A stretch of DNA of 64,000 bases from Tritrichomonas foetus. Its lineage: Eukaryota > Parabasalia > Tritrichomonadida > Tritrichomonadidae. Shown here piece by piece: positions 9,551 through 18,624 of this stretch (within the stretch, counting starts at the first letter, position 1; each line of letters begins with the position of its first letter). The notes below the pieces were generated by a model. That model searched no databases, was not told the origin of the DNA, and saw only the letters and a list, made by a program, of their open reading frames with translations. Made by a program: the position numbers and the translations under genes. The stretch covers positions 62,001 through 126,000 of the forward strand of contig MLAK01000815.1 in assembly GCA_001839685.1 (NCBI GenBank), written 5' to 3'.

Positions 9551-12370
9551 TTAGATTTGTGAAATAATATCTGAGATACATTTCTCCCAATTTACTGCTT
9601 TTGAAATTCTTGTTAGCCACTCTAAAGCTTTCTTTTCAATGAGTTGCCATGCATCACGTTGCTCAACAGCAAGTTTCCTCAAAAGTGCTATTGCAAGTAA
9701 TGTAGAAAGGATCCTATCAGCTAATTTTTCATCCCCTGTTCCAATATTTGATGGCAGTTTGATTTTTTCGCTTTTTGGAATAAAACTTTGTATTTTTGCC
9801 AAATTAAACCAGTATCCTTCAAATGAATGATATTTAAGTAATTGTGTAACACTGAAATCTGGTTCTTGTGGCTGAATCATATTATTTTCATATGAAATTC
9901 CTCCACCTCTTAGTCTAAGTAATAAATGTACTAAATTGCCATCCTCAATATTATAGTCACCCAGTGTATTTCCATCTTCCAACTGTTTTCCAGCTAATAT
10001 TGGTCTTTGTTGATCAATTGGAATGCCAAGTTGATTAGATATTTCCATCTTTAAATATTCAACTCTATCAAATGGAGTAACAATAAATGATATACGACTG
10101 CCAGCATCTGTTTTAACATAAATTTCCTTATGGGGGTCATTTGGATTTGTAATTAATTGTAAAGGTGACCCAATATCAAGTTTTAGAATCGATTCATTGA
10201 GAAATATTGCGTTTGTCCCATCTGTAAGTGAATTTGGTGGGGGTTTAGAAGGCTTACTGCATAAAATCGTGTGTCGAACAAATCGAACATCATCTAGTTT
10301 ATCAATTAATATGGGATAATTTTCCCCATTGTGTTGAATAACAATAGGAATGATTCGATTTGGTTCATAAGATAAGTTCAATTTGGAACAATCATTAAAA
10401 CAAAGATAAGAGCTGACTGAATCATGACAAAACTCATTGATTGTTGTTAATTTTTGATTGACAATCTCCATGTGAATTTTTTCTTCGATCATACATTGAA
10501 GTTTTTGGAGTTTATTTTTTTCTTCTTTATCAATGTCAAATTCGAAGTAGGAATTTTGGAATTTCAGGAATATTCTGTCGAATTTTCGGTCCGAGATGTT
10601 TTCAAGTTTCTTGAAAACACCAACAAATGCTGTATATTGTGACAGAATTCCTGTAGCAATGCTCATTGATATGCACTGATGAATTAAATGAGTCTTTCTG
10701 AAAGTGAGTTGTTGTTTCGCTGTGCTATTAGATAACAAATCTATTTCCATAGCAATTTGGTCGATCCTTTCTTGAATGGATATCATCTCACAATTATGGA
10801 ATAATATTTGGCATGAATTGTTTATGTTATCATCATGACAGACTAAAAGTTGATTAAATTCCGTTTCCTCATATATATTTTTAGCTATTTCACCACTCAA
10901 TAAAGCAATTATTGCTTTTTCGTTGTTATTTGGTTCTGTATTATTCAATTTTACATAAAAAGTTTGAATTTTATTCGGAGTTAATGTTGAAGAATTTGGA
11001 ACAATTTTACATTTTTCATTTTTTTCAATAGAAAGGTGGAAATTATTAATTAATAATGTCTGTGCAGCAATTAGTTGAGGAATCACTTTCTTTCTAATAT
11101 CAACACCATCATAAACGAAATCGTATGAACCACCTGTTGCTTCTGCAATTCCTTTGACCAATCCTGGATCTGCACCATGACCAATACCAATTGTAAAGCA
11201 TCTATTCAATGATTTATATGAATTAACAAGGCCCATTACTTTATCAGGATGAAAATCTTGTCCATCAGTTATAATGAAAACTTGTCTTTTAGAATTTGGT
11301 ATTTGGAGTTTTGATGTGAAAATACTAGAAAGGGGATTATATATTTCTGTTCCTCCAAGGTTTGCATCAAATTTTTCCATACATGAAATGGCATGATTTA
11401 CATTTTTTTCGGTATATAACTGTGAATTTTCCCATAGTTTGTGAAAACTTGATCCAAACTGAACAACATTAAAATAGCAATTGATTGGCAATGAATGAAT
11501 GAATATCAATAAACATTCTTTGGCTCTTACCATTGATCCACCTGACATTGATCCACTGCAATCAATTACAAAAACAAATTCTTGATGCCTGGATTTTTCT
11601 AATGCAATTTCTTGAGGAATGTATGGAAAAGCTGAAATAGCAATATATTTATTTTTCTCTTTATCATTTAAGAAATGTTTTGATATAAAACTCTTTAATT
11701 TTTCTTGTAATTTTGTGGTAATTATGAAAGACTTTTGTTTTATCTTTTCCCTGCAATGAAATTCATACTTTCCTTTATGATTATCACTCGAATTAAGTGT
11801 CCATTTTCCATTCTCAACATTAGATGTTACTTGTTGAATTGGAAATGCTTGTTCAACTTCTAACACAAAGTTAAAAATAGAAGGAGTGAAAGATACAATG
11901 ACTCCAGCTGGATTAACAGATTCCATAGGGAATTTAAACATTAGACTGTCATTTCCATAGGAATTGGCTTCAAAAGTGACTTGATACGAAATAATGAAGC
12001 TGCTGTTAGGAGGAATATTACCAACACTGAATGTACTTACTCTATTTTCTGGTTTATTCATATAAGAAGCGAACATTTGATTGTCAATTGCATCTTTGTA
12101 AGTTTTGATAGCATCCATTCTTTCCTGAATCTTAAATTCAATTTTTTTATCATCAAATGCCATAGAAATGTGATGCAAGCAAATGTTGTTTTCAACAGGG
12201 ACATGAAAACTGCCAGCTGCTGGAAATGCTAGTGGATTGGTATATTTCATGTCGATAACGAAATCACAAATTACTCCATATTGCTTCCCTTTAATATTAA
12301 TTTCACATGGAGAAAGGTCAATATTCTTGTTTTCCAAATCATTTAACACTGTGAAAGAACCAAAAGGCAT
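9551..12370 (-). CDS. VIT-vWA protein with internal ubiquitin (939 aa)
   Basis: N-terminal VIT domain (about residues 5-135), then a vWA domain (about 262-430) with the metal-binding MIDAS motif DCSGS at 270-274, then the conserved helical region found after vWA in vWA5/PARP4-type proteins. Residues 748-823 align with ubiquitin over exactly 76 positions with no gap (about 42 identical by hand) and end in LRLRGG; Ile44, His68 and Lys48 equivalents are kept. The chain does not stop there: Gly824 follows and a further ~115 residues form a helical tail resembling the C-terminus of vWA5/PARP4 proteins ([11 protein letters not shown]...). A weaker beta-grasp-like stretch (about 670-745) precedes the ubiquitin. 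Function is unknown; the ubiquitin unit could be released by a deubiquitinase or act as a fixed module (inference). The ATG start lies near an Inr-like motif. Confidence 0.9.
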   Translation of the reverse strand: MPFGSFTVLNDLENKNIDLSPCEINIKGKQYGVICDFVIDMKYTNPLAFPAAGSFHVPVENNICLHHISMAFDDKKIEFKIQERMDAIKTYKDAIDNQMFASYMNKPENRVSTFSVGNIPPNSSFIISYQVTFEANSYGNDSLMFKFPMESVNPAGVIVSFTPSIFNFVLEVEQAFPIQQVTSNVENGKWTLNSSDNHKGKYEFHCREKIKQKSFIITTKLQEKLKSFISKHFLNDKEKNKYIAISAFPYIPQEIALEKSRHQEFVFVIDCSGSMSGGSMVRAKECLLIFIHSLPINCYFNVVQFGSSFHKLWENSQLYTEKNVNHAISCMEKFDANLGGTEIYNPLSSIFTSKLQIPNSKRQVFIITDGQDFHPDKVMGLVNSYKSLNRCFTIGIGHGADPGLVKGIAEATGGSYDFVYDGVDIRKKVIPQLIAAQTLLINNFHLSIEKNEKCKIVPNSSTLTPNKIQTFYVKLNNTEPNNNEKAIIALLSGEIAKNIYEETEFNQLLVCHDDNINNSCQILFHNCEMISIQERIDQIAMEIDLLSNSTAKQQLTFRKTHLIHQCISMSIATGILSQYTAFVGVFKKLENISDRKFDRIFLKFQNSYFEFDIDKEEKNKLQKLQCMIEEKIHMEIVNQKLTTINEFCHDSVSSYLCFNDCSKLNLSYEPNRIIPIVIQHNGENYPILIDKLDDVRFVRHTILCSKPSKPPPNSLTDGTNAIFLNESILKLDIGSPLQLITNPNDPHKEIYVKTDAGSRISFIVTPFDRVEYLKMEISNQLGIPIDQQRPILAGKQLEDGNTLGDYNIEDGNLVHLLLRLRGGGISYENNMIQPQEPDFSVTQLLKYHSFEGYWFNLAKIQSFIPKSEKIKLPSNIGTGDEKLADRILSTLLAIALLRKLAVEQRDAWQLIEKKALEWLTRISKAVNWEKCISDIISQI

Positions 12371-12377
12371 ATTAAAA

Positions 12378-12383
12378 AAATGA
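12378..12383 (-). promoter_or_regulatory. initiator-like motif of VIT-vWA gene
   Basis: On the minus strand TCATTT lies 7 nt before the ATG at 12370 and matches the trichomonad Inr consensus; a further TCATCA is directly upstream. Confidence 0.5.
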
Positions 12384-12856
12384 TGACATCACCTAATCAG
12401 CAGTGATATTCAAATTTTGTAAAAATAGACAGACCAAAATACTATTTTTGTGAAACAATGTTATGCCAAATGAGGGGTTTATTCACCTTTATAATTGACC
12501 AGTCATGATCGTAACATCATTCACGTTTGATTGGCAGACATAGGATACAGACATGTAAATAATATTATTTAGTAAAAATCGATATTTTCTTTTATGTTTT
12601 TTTCTTTTATGACTTTTTCCTATTTCATTTTAAGAAATCACAAAATGTTTATTTCGTACATCAGAGTGAAAATTTATATTGAGAAATATTTCCTCAGTAA
12701 TGAACTAAGTTCTTATTTTCTTCTAATCAAATTATTTGTGAACATGAAAATATTTCTATAAATACAAATTCGAGAGTCCCTTGAGATTTGACATAAATAA
12801 TGTGAAAAAATATAATACGATTTACTTTCCCGTTTATTGTTATATATATGAAAACA
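12384..12856. other. spacer, nothing seen
   Basis: AT-rich sequence between two minus-strand genes; no frame, repeat or RNA gene recognised. Confidence 0.5.
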
Positions 12857-13120
12857 TTAGCATAATTCCATCAATTCAATTTGTGATTGCATTGCTACTA
12901 AATTGTTTTGAGCTCTTTCAACTCGCTCATGTATCTGTTTCAGTTCTTTAAATATTATCTTTGTGTATTCTTTTAATCCAACATCAACATATTTATATAT
13001 TGTTGGAATTGGTGATTCAATGACACAAGGTGGTGAATCATCATTCTGATGATCTGCTCTTCCGGTCATTGCTGCCTGCCTGGCTGATTTCCGCGTCGAC
13101 ATTACTTTTGGCTCAGACAT
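12857..13120 (-). CDS. small coiled-coil hypothetical protein (87 aa)
   Basis: Starts at the ATG at 13120 (MSEPKVMS); an upstream TTG in the same frame was not accepted. The N-terminal third is basic and Ser/Thr-rich (STRKSARQAAMTGR), the middle is Pro-rich (SPIPTIY), and the last ~45 residues form an amphipathic helix/coiled coil (EYTKIIFKELKQIHERVERA). The size resembles small subunits of BLOC/BORC or kinetochore-type helical complexes, but there is no specific signature. Composition supports a real gene. No clear Inr motif. Confidence 0.55.
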   Translation of the reverse strand: MSEPKVMSTRKSARQAAMTGRADHQNDDSPPCVIESPIPTIYKYVDVGLKEYTKIIFKELKQIHERVERAQNNLVAMQSQIELMELC

Positions 13121-13351
13121 TTTTCTATTCGGCAAAGACGATAAAATTTTACAATCTCAGAAAAATATATTTCACCTTTCTCATATTCTAAGTGTAGATA
13201 GTCATTCTTATAATACAATTCTCTTATAGAAAAGGTTGCTTACCACAATTCCAAAACTCTCAAAGAATTTTTTTTTCTTCCAAAAGATCCATCAGTGAAA
13301 AGCAGACATATAAGTTTTTTTTTTATTTTTATTTGGAAAAAAAAGTAAAAA

Positions 13352-15738
13352 TTAATTTAGACGAAGTAGTTCAAAGAAAGTATCTTCATTTTTGCCTGAA
13401 ACATCCACATATAAAGAAAACAGTTCCATAGGTAGATATTGTGGATACATTAAATGTGCACGATTGAATACACTTTGTTCATCTGGATTCAATTGATTCA
13501 AGTATTTAAGGAACTCTGGCGAATTTGTAGATGGTCCACTAAAACTTGGACCTCTTGGAGGACCTCCTGGAGGTGGCCCAAACCTTGAATCAGAGCCTCC
13601 TAGTGGACCTGCAAAGCTCGGTGAAGATCCAATTGGCGGTCCACCAAATTCCGAGCTGCCTGGAGGTGGTCCAAACCTTGAATTTGTCCCTCCTGGCTGA
13701 TTAAATGATGGATTAAATGGTGGATTAAAAGTTGAATTGTTGTGTGGTGGTCCATTGAATGATAGTCCATTTGGCCTGTAGCCTGGTGGCTGGAAGTTTG
13801 TGTAGTCATTTGGCCTGAAGCCATCAGGTATGGAAGAATTGCTGCCGGGCGGGGAGAAAGGTGAATTAAGTGGTTGTTGGCGGGATCTGAATTCAGGCGG
13901 AGTGAAATCTTCTCGTGGAATTGGATTTGCTGGCATTTGACCTGAAATAGGAAGGAAATCTGGTCTATTATCATGACTTTGACCTGGTGTTATTATTGAA
14001 TTAAGTGGTTGTTGATTTTGTGAAATGCCACCCATTCTTTCAGCAAAAATGTCATCAATAGAACCACCACCCATTTGATTTCTTGTGCTACTGTCTCCAA
14101 ACTGAGAAGGAGAATCATAAAATCCTTGTGAAGGCTGATGCTGATGGGTTGGGGGCTGAAAACTCTCTTGTCCAAAGTTTTGTGTCTGTCCTTGGTACTG
14201 TGGATTAAAATGACTTTGGTTTGGAGCTTCAAATGATCCATTGGTTAGTGAACCTTGGAACAAAGTGCTTGGTTCAGGATGCATTTGCTTTGAAGAAGGA
14301 GGCGATGAAGTTGGTGGTGGCGGCATTCTTTGTTGCTGTTGCTGTGATTGACATTGTTGTTGTTGAGGTTGTTTTTGGTGATCATTGATGCTTGATGGAT
14401 ACTTAGGGAGGCGCAAGAGAGCGAAAAGGCCTGGCATATTTTGAGCAAGGAAGTCAGCATCATCTTTGTTTGTTTGTTGAACGAAACGAAGAAATTCATT
14501 GAATTTATCAGGATTGGCCCCAAATGTAGCAAAAATGTCATCAAACTCATCATTGGTGATAACACTTCCAGGAGCATCAGGAATTTGCTGACCTGAGTTT
14601 TTAATTGGTGTGTGAATGAGTGGCTTGATTGCTTGACATGATTCAGGTGGCATTTGTTGAACGGGTTGTTGAATTTGATCTGGTTGTTGATTTTGATTTG
14701 GTTGTTGCTGTTGTTGATGGAAAGAGCCTAGTGATGATGGAAAATTAAGATAATCATTTTGGTTGAGATTTGGTTGTTGTGGAGGGAAACTTTGTTGAGA
14801 TGGAAATTTGTTAGAACTATCAATAAGCCTGGTTTCAGTTGGGGAAGGAAAAGAGTTTGGCATTGAATTTAATTGAGGTTGTTGTTGAATTTGTTGTTGT
14901 TGTTGAATTTGTTGTTGTTGTTGNNNNNNNNNNNNNNNNNNNNNNNNNNNNNNNNNNNNNNNNNNNNNNNNNNNNNNNNNNNNNNNNNNNNNNNNNNNNN
15001 NNNNNNNNNNNNNNNNNNNNNNNNNNNNNNNNNNNNNNNNNNNNNNNNNNNNNNNNNNNNNNNNNNNNNNNNNNNNNNNNNNNNNNNNNNNNNNNNNNNN
15101 NNNNNNNNNNNNNNNNNNNNNNNNNNNNNNNNNNNNNNNNGAATTTGTTGTTGTTGTTGAATTTGTTGTTGTTGTTGCTGTTGTTGTGGAATTTGCTGTT
15201 GTTGTGGAGTAGAGTTCTCATCATTATTTTGTGATTTTTGTTCCTCTAATAATGGTTGATTTACAGCAGCATTTTCTTGCATTGATGATGGTTGAGATTT
15301 TGGACTTGGTGGTTCAGGTAATACATGTGACATAATAGTTGATGGTGGTGAGGTTGCCATTTTGTCTTCAACCGGTTTGCTTGAAGGCGGATGCGCCTCT
15401 GGCTGTGACGCTGGTGGCGTTGGAGCAGTTCTGGATGAAGCTGTTTGATTCCCTTCTTGTTGTGGTGTTGGTGGCGGTGAAGGCTTCAGGGAGGCGGTTT
15501 TCCGGTTCACCGAGGCTCTCACGATAAAAACTTTGGTATTGAACGATCCAATTTCCTCATCATCTGGGCAGATGATTGGTTTTATTTGTTTTGGCTTTTT
15601 GTATGTTATTTTTATTGATTCTTTAACAAATTCTGGGTTTATTTCATGGCATAAAATTTTGACATCAGCAATTTTGGTAGATGGGAGGCAGTTGACTGCA
15701 AAGGTTTTTGACATGCATTTCATTGAATATTCTTCCAT
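13352..15738 (-). CDS. Ubl / Q-rich / STI1-like / UBA-like protein with assembly gap
   Basis: One gene split by a run of 217 N. The N-terminal part starts at the ATG at 15738 (MEEYSMKCM). Its first ~75 residues look ubiquitin-like (FAVNCLPSTKIADVKILCHE ... KVFIVRAS). Pro/Ser-rich sequence follows, then Gln tracts broken by Ile. On the far side of the gap the CAA/ATT repeat resumes and runs without a stop into the C-terminal part. That part has an STI1/XPC-binding-like helical block (FDDIFATFGANPDKFNEFL ... NMPGLFALLRLP), a long Pro/Gly/Asn/Gln-rich linker, and a terminal ~45-residue UBA/CUE-like helical segment ending in ELLRLN. The order Ubl-STI1-UBA is that of Rad23/ubiquilin proteasome shuttles; assignment to that group is inference. 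The gap length is not a multiple that keeps frame, so it is arbitrary. Confidence 0.65.
14924..15140. other. assembly gap (217 N) in Gln-codon repeat
   Basis: Run of N flanked on both sides by the same repeat, (CAA)n ATT on the coding (minus) strand. The true number of Gln repeat units is unknown, and the frame on either side differs by 2 nt relative to the N count. Confidence 0.98.
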
Positions 15739-16000
15739 TTTTAAAAAGAATCACCAGGGAAAAAAAACAGCAACAAAAAATATGAATTTCAAATTTGCCA
15801 GACCAAATATAAAGCGGTTATCGATCAAATCATTCATCATAGTAAAACCCCCAACTTAGGGTCAAATATAAGGCGAAATAAAAGTCTAAACACTTGAAAT
15901 GAACATATTGCATTCTAAAACAGAGATAAATATAATATATTATTTTACAATGGTAAATATTTACTCAACGAATAATTTTAATAATAATGAATATTAATTT

Positions 16001-16861
16001 TTAAAATCGATGCTTTCTCATTTCATAATTAAAAACAGCAACAAAATGACGAAATTCTCTTGTTGCTATTTGCTGCATCCACATAATTGGTAAGACGCGT
16101 GCAATTGCAATTCCAAATGAATCATAAAAGCCAAGAATACCTCTTTTCTGATATGTTTCCTTGCAGATTTGTGTGAAGGTCATTCCTTGAACTTTTGGAT
16201 CGCACATCATTCTTTTTCTGACGACTTCAAATGGATAACTCGATGCTTGCGCAACAGTCGAGACAAGAACACTCAAAACAACATCTGTATAGTAAGAGTT
16301 CTTAAAATTATACCGCGGATTATTCGCGATTTTATCAAAAAGTAAAATTGATGAATACTGAACAGACCTGTAAGGAATGTAGCCAATTAGGGTTGGTGCC
16401 AATCCTCTGAAAAAGCCAGAGAAACCGTCTGTTTGAATGATATGGGCAGCGGTTTTTGGCAACGTCGGATATTTCACTGGATCAAATTGCATCAGGCTGT
16501 GAACGACTTCAATCGGGTGGATGGCTGCTACTGCGGCTGCTGATGCAATTGTGTCTTCGAGGAAGGCTGGAATTTTGAATGGCGACATGTTTTTCAGGTT
16601 TTCGGCGATTAAATATCTCAAGATAAACTGAGGAGGAAGGCGAATCCAGTCGCAGATGACACCATTCCAAAGGGATGGAATTCCTTGCTCGACTACACGC
16701 TTTTTGAGACTTGGCATTAAGTGTCCTTCGTTATTTCCGGCAATGAGTTTCATCGTATCGATTGGCGCCAAAATTGTTCGTGGGATGGCTACACCAGCAA
16801 AGCCGCAAAGGAGATTTTGAATCGGGGTTAAAGTGTCGGGGATGTATGGCGCTTTCTTCAT
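16001..16861 (-). CDS. mitochondrial carrier family protein (286 aa)
   Basis: Three-repeat solute carrier of normal length. The repeat signatures P-x-[DE]-x-x-[KR] are seen as PIDTMK (33-38), PIEVVH (116-121, the basic residue replaced by His) and PFEVVR (210-215). Each is followed by the usual G-rich second-helix segment (FFRGLAPTLIGYIPYR near 150-165). In trichomonads such carriers sit in the hydrogenosomal inner membrane (for example Hmp31-type ADP/ATP carriers). The substrate cannot be fixed from sequence; the ADP/ATP hallmark RRRMMM is not present (VVRKRMMC is the nearest). It is divergently arranged with the DENR-like gene across 159 bp, so the two may share a promoter region. Confidence 0.85.
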   Translation of the reverse strand: MKKAPYIPDTLTPIQNLLCGFAGVAIPRTILAPIDTMKLIAGNNEGHLMPSLKKRVVEQGIPSLWNGVICDWIRLPPQFILRYLIAENLKNMSPFKIPAFLEDTIASAAAVAAIHPIEVVHSLMQFDPVKYPTLPKTAAHIIQTDGFSGFFRGLAPTLIGYIPYRSVQYSSILLFDKIANNPRYNFKNSYYTDVVLSVLVSTVAQASSYPFEVVRKRMMCDPKVQGMTFTQICKETYQKRGILGFYDSFGIAIARVLPIMWMQQIATREFRHFVAVFNYEMRKHRF

Positions 16862-16877
16862 TGTAACTGGTATAAAT

Positions 16878-16883
16878 TTGTGA
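16878..16883 (-). promoter_or_regulatory. initiator-like motif of carrier gene
   Basis: TCACAA on the minus strand, 16 nt before the ATG at 16861, matches TCA-Py-(T/A)(T/A). Confidence 0.45.
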
Positions 16884-17020
16884 AATTTTCAAATATTGAA
16901 TACATTGAATGGTATGGACAAATATACTACGAAAAGAACATTAACTAATTGTGAAAAAGTCAAGAAAATTGAATATGATTTTATCTCCCTGTTTGTGATA
17001 ATATTTAGTCGGCCATTGAA

Positions 17021-18370
17021 ATGTCACAAGAAAACAACACTTCGGCTCAGGCAAATCTTGAAAATGACTCTAAAATGAATCCTTCAAATGAATCGGCAAA
17101 AATAGAAGAAACATTACCACGAGATAATCAAAGAAACGAAAATCCAGATTCAAATCAAACCGAAAATCCTTCCAACGCGCAAAAAGATGCAGAAAATCAA
17201 AACCAAAATGTAAACTCCGATCAATCCACAACAAATCCCGACGGAAATTCCGAAAATCCAGACAATTCCAATAATTTGCAAAATACTCCAAATCCTGAAG
17301 GTGAAAACCCAGAAGGTGAAAATCATGAAGAAGAAAAGCACGAAGAAGAGGAGGAAGTGGATTTGAGGCTCCATCGTGTAAAAATTGAATATTGTCCCAA
17401 ATGCAACATTCCAACCATGTATTGTCGATTTTTCGGACATAAACGTCCTCCGCCTAAGCCAGAAGGTGAAGAAGGAGCTGAAAATGCTGAAGAAGACGAG
17501 GACGAAGATTATTATAATAATAAAAAGCCAAAGAAAGAAAAACCAAAGCCAAACATTATCATCACAGTGAAGCAACGCACAAGGAGGAAAAACACCACGA
17601 CCATTTCCAATATCGAGCCGTGGGGATTCGATTTGAAAGAATTTTCAAAATCAATCGCAAAGAAAATGGCCATCGGATGTTCATACAATCGCGGCCAAAT
17701 GGGCCTTCAAATTGTCATTCAAGGCGACGTTGGAAACAGCATGGTAGAGTTCTTGATCAAACAGTACAAAGTACCAAAAGACAAATTGACGACTGTTCGA
17801 AAAGTCAGAAAGGTGAGACAGCCAAAACAGCCAGCTGCACAGCCAGAATTTGAACCATTACCAAATTATGATGATGAAAAAAGATTTCCATTCGATAGTG
17901 AAAGTGATGATTATGACGATGACGACGACAGTGATAATTATGAAGAAGTTGGAAAATCAAACTCACAACAAAAACAAGGACAAAATGGTGAAGAAACACC
18001 TGCGATTTCATTTGTGGAATTTGATCAACTCGAAATGCTGCCAATCAATGATTTAGATGCAACTGAGAAAAATGAAACAAATGGTGAAAATAAAAATGAA
18101 ATTAATGATGAAAATGATGATGATAGCGATGATGATCCATTTCCAAAACCAAAAGAAGAAGCTGATGAAACATTCCAAAATCCAAATCAAAGACCAAACC
18201 GAAACCAAAACCAAAACCAGAATCAAAAAGGAAGAGGTGGCAACAGAGGCGGTTTCAATAATAATAATCGTGGTGGAAACCGCGGTGGTGGAAACAACAA
18301 CAGAGGACGAGGTGGGAACAACAACAGAGGTGGAAACCGAGGTGGTGGAAGAGGTAGAGGAAGAAGGTAA
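17021..18370 (+). CDS. DENR-like SUI1-domain protein with RGG tail (449 aa)
   Basis: Acidic, Asn/Glu-rich N-terminal region (1-110), then a DENR-type zinc-binding-like segment (VKIEYCPKCNIPTMYCRFFG, about 123-142; three Cys in a CxxC...C pattern). A SUI1 domain follows at about 180-265, with GFDLKEFSKSIAKKMAIGCS and LQIVIQGDVGNSMVEFL as in DENR. DENR pairs with MCT-1 in translation reinitiation and recycling of 40S subunits. Unlike typical DENR (about 200 aa), this protein continues through an acidic low-complexity region into a 60-residue Gly/Arg/Asn tail with many RGG repeats (about 390-449), an RNA-binding/arginine-methylation type module. The stop is TAAA. Start: first ATG after the short divergent spacer. 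Confidence 0.82.
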   Translation: MSQENNTSAQANLENDSKMNPSNESAKIEETLPRDNQRNENPDSNQTENPSNAQKDAENQNQNVNSDQSTTNPDGNSENPDNSNNLQNTPNPEGENPEGENHEEEKHEEEEEVDLRLHRVKIEYCPKCNIPTMYCRFFGHKRPPPKPEGEEGAENAEEDEDEDYYNNKKPKKEKPKPNIIITVKQRTRRKNTTTISNIEPWGFDLKEFSKSIAKKMAIGCSYNRGQMGLQIVIQGDVGNSMVEFLIKQYKVPKDKLTTVRKVRKVRQPKQPAAQPEFEPLPNYDDEKRFPFDSESDDYDDDDDSDNYEEVGKSNSQQKQGQNGEETPAISFVEFDQLEMLPINDLDATEKNETNGENKNEINDENDDDSDDDPFPKPKEEADETFQNPNQRPNRNQNQNQNQKGRGGNRGGFNNNNRGGNRGGGNNNRGRGGNNNRGGNRGGGRGRGRR

Positions 18371-18624
18371 AACTTTGTTTTTGTTAAATGTTTTCTTTAT
18401 ATTTAATATAAGTTTTCACTTTTTAACATATTTTTACATTTTTTTATACATTTTTGTATAAACATGGACAGTTGAATGAAAAATCTTCATAAATTTACTA
18501 TGGTTATACAGAGCCTTAATTAATGAGCAGAAGTAATTGTTTGGCTGACTTGATGTTGAATTCAAGAAAAGATTTTGGACGATAGAAAATTTTTAGCTAT
18601 GATTAACGTACAAAAAGTTCGAAA

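Noticed and set aside
14839..15234. Long Val/Leu-rich plus-strand and Asn/Thr-rich minus-strand frames across the N gap
   Set aside because: Alternative phases of the (CAA)n repeat padded by N; the Gln phase joins the flanking domains.
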